Shown piece after piece: positions 24,449 through 30,000 of a DNA stretch of 30,000 nt. The first letter of the stretch is position 1; each line of letters starts with the position of its first letter. Origin of the DNA: Mesostigma viride (lineage: Eukaryota; Streptophyta; Mesostigmatophyceae; Mesostigmatales; Mesostigmataceae); contig RPFO01000131.1 in the NCBI GenBank assembly GCA_009746045.1, positions 1,020,966 to 1,050,965 on the forward strand. Direction: 5' to 3'. A program made the position numbers and the translations under genes. The notes below the pieces were generated by a model. The model made no database searches. It saw nothing but the letters and a program-made list of their open reading frames with translations, and was not told where the DNA came from.

Positions 24449-27213
24449 ATTATTGATGAGGATTCAGGCTCCCATGGTGTCATCATGGCCCGTGTACGTA
24501 CATGGATGGCATTTATGTAATTAATGATGAGGATTCAGGCTCCCATGGTGTCATCATGGCCCGTGTACGTACATGAATGGCAGTTATGTAATTAATGATG
24601 AGGATTCAGGCTCCCATGGTGTCATCATGGCCCGTGTACGTACATGGATGGCATTTATGTAATTAATGATGAGGATTCAGGCTCCCATGGTGTCATCATG
24701 GCCCGTCTACGTACATGGATGGCATTTATGTAATTAATGATGAGGATTCAGGCTCCCATGGTGTCTCCATGGCCCGTCTACGTACATGGTTGGCATTTAT
24801 GTAATTAATGATGAGGATTCAGGCTCCCATGGTGTCATCATGGCCCGTCTACGTACATGGATGTCAAGGAATAGTAAATGATGAGGATTCAGGCTCCCAT
24901 GGTGTCATCATGGCCCGTCTACGTACATGGATGGCGATTTTGTAATTAATGATGAGGATTCAGGCTCCCATGGTGTCTCCATGGCCCGTCTACGTACATG
25001 GTTGGCATTTATGTAAGTAATGATGAGGATTCAGGTTCCCATGGTGTCATCATGGCCCGTCTACGTACATGGATGGCATTTATGTAATTATTGATGAGGA
25101 TTCAGGCTCCCATGGTGTCATCATGGCCCGTGTACGTACATGGATGGCATTTATGTAATTAATGATGAGGATTCAGGCTCCCATGGTGTCATCATGGCCC
25201 GTCTACGTACATGGATGGCGATTTTGTAATTAATGATGAGGATTCAGGCTCCCATGGTGTCTCCATGACCCGTCTACGTACATGGTTGGCATTTATGTAA
25301 GTAATGATGAGGATTCAGGCTCCATTGGTGTCATCATGGCCCGTCTACATACATGGATGGCATTTTTGTAATTAATGATGAGGATTTAGGCTCCCATGGT
25401 GTCATCATGGCCCGTCTACGTACATGGATGGCATTTATGTAATTAATGATGAGGATTCAGGCTCCCATGGTGTCATCATGGCCCGTCTACGTACATGGAT
25501 GTCAAGGAATAGTAAATGATGAGGATTCAGGCTCCCATGGTGTCATCATGGCTTGTCTACGTACATGGATGGCATGTATGTAATTAATGATGAGGATTCA
25601 GGCTCCATTGGTGTCATCATGGCTGGCCTACGTATGTACATGGATGTCAAAGAAAAAAAAAATGATGAGGATTCAGGCTCCATTGGTGTCATCATGGCCT
25701 TTCTACGTACATGGATGGCATGTATGTATTTAATGATGAGGATTCAGGCTCCATTGGTGTCATCATGGCTGGCCTACGTACATGGATGGCATGTACATGT
25801 AATTAATGATGAGGATTCAGGCTCCCATGGTGTCATCATGGCTGGCCTACGTATGTACATGGATGTCAATGAAAAAAAAATGATGAGGATTCAGGCTCCC
25901 ATGGTGTCATCATGGCCCGTCTACGTACATGGATGTCAAGGAATAGTAAATGATGAGGATTCAGGCTCCATTGGTGTCATCATGGCCTGTCTACGTACAT
26001 GGATGGCATGTATGTATTTAATGATGAGGATTCAGGCTCCCATGGTGTCATCATGGCTGGCCTACGTACATGGATGTCTCATAAAAAAAATGATGAGGAT
26101 TCAGGCTCCCATGGTGTCATCATGGCCCGTCTACGTACATGGATGTCTCAGAAAAAAAATGATGAGGATTCAGGCTCCCATGGTGTCATCATGGCTTGTC
26201 TACGTACATGGTTGGCATTCATGTAATTAATAAGGAGGATTCAGGCTCCCATGGTGTCATCATGGCCCGTCTACGTACATGGATGTCAAGGAATAGTAAA
26301 TGATGAGGATTCAGGCTCCCATGGTGTCATCATGGCCCGTCTACGTACATGGATGTCAAGGAATAGTAAATGATGAGGATTCAGGCTCCCATGGTGTCTC
26401 CATGGCTGGCCTACGTACATGGTTGGCATTTATGTAACTAATGATGAGGATTCAGGCTCCCATGGTGTCATCATGGCTTGTCTACGTACATGGATGGCAT
26501 TTATGTAATTATTGATGAGGATTCAGGCTCCCATGGTGTCATCATGGCCCGTGTACGTACATGGATGGCATTTATGTAATTAATGATGAGGATTCAGGCT
26601 CCCATGGTGTCATCATGGCCCGTGTACGTACATGAATGGCAGTTATGTAATTAATGATGAGGATTCAGGCTCCCATGGTGTCATCATGGCCCGTGTACGT
26701 ACATGGATGGCATTTATGTAATTAATGATGAGGATTCAGGCTCCCATGGTGTCATCATGGCCCGTCTACGTACATGGATGGCATTTATGTAATTAATGAT
26801 GAGGATTCAGGCTCCCATGGTGTCTCCATGGCCCGTCTACGTACATGGTTGGCATTTATGTAATTAATGATGAGGATTCAGGCTCCCATGGTGTCATCAT
26901 GGCCCGTCTACGTACATGGATGTCAAGGAATAGTAAATGATGAGGATTCAGGCTCCCATGGTGTCATCATGGCTCGTCGACGTACATGGATGGCGATTTT
27001 GTAATTAATGATGAGGATTCAGGCTCCCATGGTGTCTCCATGGCCCGTCTACGTACATGGTTGGCATTTATGTAAGTAATGATGAGGATTCAGGTTCCCA
27101 TGGTGTCATCATGGCCCGTCTACGTACATGGTTGGCATTTATGTAATTATTGATGAGGATTCAGGCTCCCATGGTGTCATCATGGCCCGTGTACGTACAT
27201 GGATGTCTCATAA
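24449..27213 (+). repeat. 70-71 bp satellite array, right arm, segment 3
   Basis: About 39 monomers. It repeats the same order of variants as segment 2, and restarts the higher-order unit after the word GTAATTATTGATGAGG at 25087, 26508 and 27146. These are unoccupied versions of the retroelement insertion site. It ends at GGATGTCTCATAAGGCC. Confidence 0.97.
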
Positions 27214-27234
27214 GGCCAAAATGGTCACATTTGT

Positions 27235-27440
27235 TTGAGTTATGAATTTTCCCGCAAAATGGGTACTTTTTTTAGCCAAAAAAAATAAATCAAATCATTA
27301 ACACATCAGATTGGGTCATCCATACATAGAAAATTCCACTGAGTGGTGGGAAACACACTGCCAAAATTTGAGCTCATTCTGACAAGCGTAGCTCAAGTTA
27401 TGGATTTTCCTGTGATGCCACCTGGGTAGACGCTAAAAGA
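27235..27440 (+). repeat. Right flanking repeat of the satellite block
   Basis: A diverged inverted counterpart of 13800-14005. It also contains the motif AGTTATGRATTTTCC twice (near 27240 and 27394), suggesting an older internal duplication. Confidence 0.55.
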
Positions 27441-27572
27441 GAATTGAGCTAGTGCTGAGCCAAAATGACATCTGTTTTGCTACCCTAGACACCCAACAAC
27501 ATGCCCACTTTGATCACGGAGTGTGAGGAGGATGTCCGGAGCGTCATACGCCCCACCCCTCCATCGTCACAG

Positions 27573-27651
27573 CCAGCCTTGTGAGTCTACCCTTAACAAC
27601 AAGGCTGGTAGGACGACACGCCTGAGCAGCATATGTCATGCCTATCTCAGG
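27573..27651. other. Two consecutive short hairpins
   Basis: CCAGCCTTGT (27573-27582) pairs with ACAAGGCTGG (27599-27608). CCTGAG (27621) pairs with CTCAGG (27646). No role is assigned. Confidence 0.6.
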
Positions 27652-27763
27652 CTAATAATGTGTGATTTTGTGCCAACAACCAAGTTGTTCCACCCAACAA
27701 CACATTAAAAACCCTCTTCCAAAATGCCCAACAAGCCGGACATGTGGAGGACCACACACGCAG

Positions 27764-27772
27764 TATATAAAG
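27764..27772 (+). promoter_or_regulatory. TATA box TATATAAAG
   Basis: A near-consensus TATA box 67 bp before the ATG at 27831, in an otherwise unremarkable region. Confidence 0.5.
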
Positions 27773-27830
27773 AGAAAATAAGCTGACTTTTTATCCAGCC
27801 AACCTGTGGCTAGTAGCTGCTCTGGTTAGC

Positions 27831-28590
27831 ATGACAAAGGCTATCATTTACTCAGTGGGAAAGGTGAAGAGACCATTGGAACAACCTACCTGACGCATGT
27901 GCCACCAAAGCATTGTGTCCCGCAAAATGCACACTGCCTCCTTTCTAACAAGCACGAGCCACTTTCTTTAGGAGACAGGTGCCAGCTCGTCAGTGTCTGG
28001 GGAAAATGATGCCGCTGCTTAGGAAGACCGCGTGAATTTCCTCGAACACAACTGTCTATAAAGCAAAAGAAATTTCAGAGAAGCATGGAAATAAAAGCAT
28101 TACACCTTCCCGACAGGTTGTGGGCCACGCGCTGCAGCAAGCCAGCCACGTCACAGACGAACTTGCTAAAAAACATCCAGGAATCCAGCGATGCAGCGCC
28201 AGGACCCGCAACTTCATGGCTGCATCTGGCCGGAAAGAAGGCAAAAAGCTTACGCTCAACGAGCTAAGAAAGCAGGAAAGCGCTATCTTAGAACGTTTAA
28301 TACAAGAACGTACCATAACGGGCATTTATTCGTGCTCAGGCGCACAAGAAAGGCCACCCTTTCATGGAGAGGTCGGGCGCGCATCGCGCAGGCCTAATGT
28401 TATCTTACCGCAAAATGACGGGAAAGGTAAAGATAGCAGCGGGAATTTTTACGGCTTTAGAAACATCATTAAACTAGCTTCCATTAGGACCATCAAAACT
28501 GGCAACAATCGACAATCACACCTGCAGGCATCAATTATACTTTATTCATCCCGACAGAAATTCAGGCCGGACCCCCCCTGCCGATGGTAA
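27831..28590 (+). CDS. Possible two-exon gene, unknown product
   Basis: A TATA box at 27764 precedes ATG 27831. Eleven codons (MTKAIIYSVGK) end at a donor AAG|GTGAAG (27864). An acceptor TACACCTTCCCGACAG at 28116 opens an ORF in the same phase, and skipping the intron avoids the TGA that otherwise ends the first ORF. The second exon starts VVGHALQQASHVTDELAKK and has a charged helical part (KKLTLNELRKQESAILERL), then becomes less protein-like after about 28420, where AAAG|GTAAAG could be another donor. No family is recognised. Phase and TATA agreement are the only support, and it may be fortuitous. Confidence 0.33.
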
Positions 28591-29361
28591 AGAAAAAGAG
28601 CCCGCGACATTATAGATCGCAACTATCCCACCATAAATTAGAATCAGTAACTAATTTTCTCCAAGAATCGAGCATTTTTTCTGCTTTCCGCGAGCCAGAT
28701 TCGTCACGTTTCGTCTAAAAGCAGTCGCCATGGCCACTTCCGCAAGGCGTGCGCGCACCGTGCACCCACTTTTCACGGTACGGAGGGTACCGCGGAATTT
28801 TTTTGGCGCGGAAAATATTCGCCGCGCCGAGTCCCCTTAACCATGCATGCATGCCCGTCGTCTCCAAATTACATTACATGCACGTGACGGCGTGTTCCCT
28901 CGGTCATGGTGCGCGGCGGTGCCAGCTGGACTGATGTCATGCCCTCCACGTAGGCTCGTTCTACATTTCAGAACTGATCCATGGCGCATAATTAGAATTT
29001 TGGAAGGTAGAATCAGGTTCTGAAGGTTCTACATAGTAGCCTAGTAAGGGTACACTAACATGTAGCCCAGTAGTTACTAATCCTGCGATCATGATGGAAT
29101 ATACATGTAGTGATACTAATCGATACATGTAGTACACATGGTTGGCGCACAGAATGTTGTACAACCTGCCCTACATGTCGGAAAAACGCACACTCTGACA
29201 AACGTGATTGGAATATATTGTACAACATCATCACTAACGCTACATCCGGAACTGTTCTAGTGAATAGCATTACAATGTACTCCCCCGGCAGGTGTGGGTG
29301 CCCGAGTACTTGGGAGTCTGAACACGCAGTGTCGACTCCTATTGGTGCAAAGGCATTTTTG
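28591..29361. other. Non-coding stretch with an E2F-like site
   Basis: No convincing ORF. A near-palindromic E2F-type site TTTTGGCGCGGAAAA is at 28801-28815, with GGCGCGG and CCGCGCC forming a short inverted pair to 28828. ATACATGTAGT-like words recur near 29100-29135. Confidence 0.5.
28801..28815. promoter_or_regulatory. E2F-like binding site
   Basis: TTTTGGCGCGGAAAA fits the TTTSSCGC consensus on both strands. E2F sites control S-phase genes in plants and animals, but no gene with a clear start follows. Confidence 0.35.
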
Positions 29362-29884
29362 AATTTTTGCCGTGTCCAGTAACGGTCCTAGGTTGCACCC
29401 GCGGGCCGTTCCGGCAGCTGTACAGAATAGATCAGAAAGATACGCCGCGGAATGACGCCAGTGCCCGGCAAATGTGAGTCGGGAACTGAACAGTCACTAC
29501 AAACGTCGAAAATCTATTGCTCCACCCCCCCCAAAAAAGCGTTCCGGAACTGTTCGAAGCGAATAGCACTGACAGGATTCGAACCTGGGTCCAGAGTCAT
29601 GTTGCGGAGTGAGGGAGGCCAGCCATCATGGTCCGCACACAAATCTGGCTCGGGTCCGATCCCTGTCAGTGCTCTTCGCTTCGAACAGGTCCGGAACGCT
29701 TTTTAGTGGGGGTGGAGCAATAAATACTCGACATTTGCAGTGACTGTTCAGTTCCGGGCTCACAAATGATTTGCCGGGCACAGGCGTCGTTGCGCGGCGT
29801 ATCTTTGTGATCTTTTCTGTACAGCTGTCGGAACGGCCCGCGGGTGCAACCTAGGACCGTTACTGGACACGGCAAAAATTTAAA
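29362..29884. mobile_element. Foldback (long inverted repeat) element, non-autonomous
   Basis: Left arm 29362-29590 and right arm 29652-29884 are reverse complements at roughly 90% by eye. Outer ends are AATTTTTGCCGTGTCCAGTA and its complement. The arms share landmarks GGTTGCACCCGCGGGCCGTT, AACTGAACAGTCACT and TTCGAAGCGAA. The centre is about 60 bp with no ORF. No clear target duplication was found. It looks like a MITE or Foldback transposon. Confidence 0.8.
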
Positions 29885-30000
29885 ATTTTTCAGGTTGGAC
29901 CAGTCGTTTCACATGATTCGTCGTACGTACGCAAATATCCTCCACGCATGCCATGTCGACGCTGCACTGACACACACCAGGGACTTTGGAAGGTGCGCAC

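Noticed and set aside
18204-26230. ORFs of 75-225 residues in the satellite
   Set aside because: They are translations of the same monomer in rotating frames, recur with the array and show no codon bias.
14322-27213. CRISPR array
   Set aside because: The repeats are 70-71 bp head-to-tail monomers with recurrent rather than unique spacers, in a eukaryotic context, and no cas genes are present.
29550-29680. tRNA gene on the minus strand with T-arm GGTTCGAATCC
   Set aside because: The acceptor-like halves are about 118 bases apart, no A-box or anticodon arm is visible, and the pairing is explained by the foldback arms.

Overview
The window is nuclear DNA of a eukaryote. It has AATAAA-type poly(A) signals, GT-AG introns that restore reading frame, a Ty1/copia-type gag, very long microsatellites and a 70-71 bp satellite array. 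No bacterial operon structure or ribosome-binding site was seen. The lineage cannot be fixed from the sequence. Palindromic G-boxes and a copia element with an initiator-Met-like primer site fit a green alga or streptophyte alga, but only weakly.

Positions 1-3340 hold three short plus-strand genes without visible introns. The first is the 3' end of a RING-like zinc-binding protein with strong GC3 bias. The second is an F-box-like protein whose frame breaks at a C7 run. The third is an acidic nuclear-type protein. The last two share upstream blocks and the same TATA-like TATTAAG 64-71 bp before the ATG. Positions 3493-8713 (minus, convergent with the third gene) encode a large protein with the DUF7869-type RNase H/integrase-like signature. 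It is split by a 1.8 kb GC-rich tandem repeat in which the reading frame changes. Positions 8714-10054 are two blocks of tandem repeats between divergent genes. Positions 10055-12844 (plus) carry an intron-containing gene for a Cys/His zinc-finger, acidic, polyglutamine protein with a pure (CAG)62 tract, a 21-bp minisatellite and an intron full of G-runs.

Positions 14322-27213 are a satellite block of roughly 130 monomers. Its orientation flips once near 17309, making a very large imperfect inverted repeat. A gag-only, pol-less LTR retrotransposon (TR-GAG type) is inserted in it at 21689-24448, and a solo LTR of the same family lies at 19023-19766. Both have ATTAT target duplications and sit at the same phase of a higher-order repeat. 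Empty versions of that site also occur (25087, 26508, 27146). One window therefore shows empty site, full element and solo LTR, spread by segmental duplication.

Positions 27214-30000 are mostly non-coding. They contain one possible two-exon gene (27831-28590), an E2F-like site and a 523 bp foldback element (29362-29884). The strongest candidates for something not previously described are the DUF7869 gene with its frame-shifting GC-rich repeat and its divergent zinc-finger/polyQ neighbour, and the satellite palindrome with its gag-only passenger.
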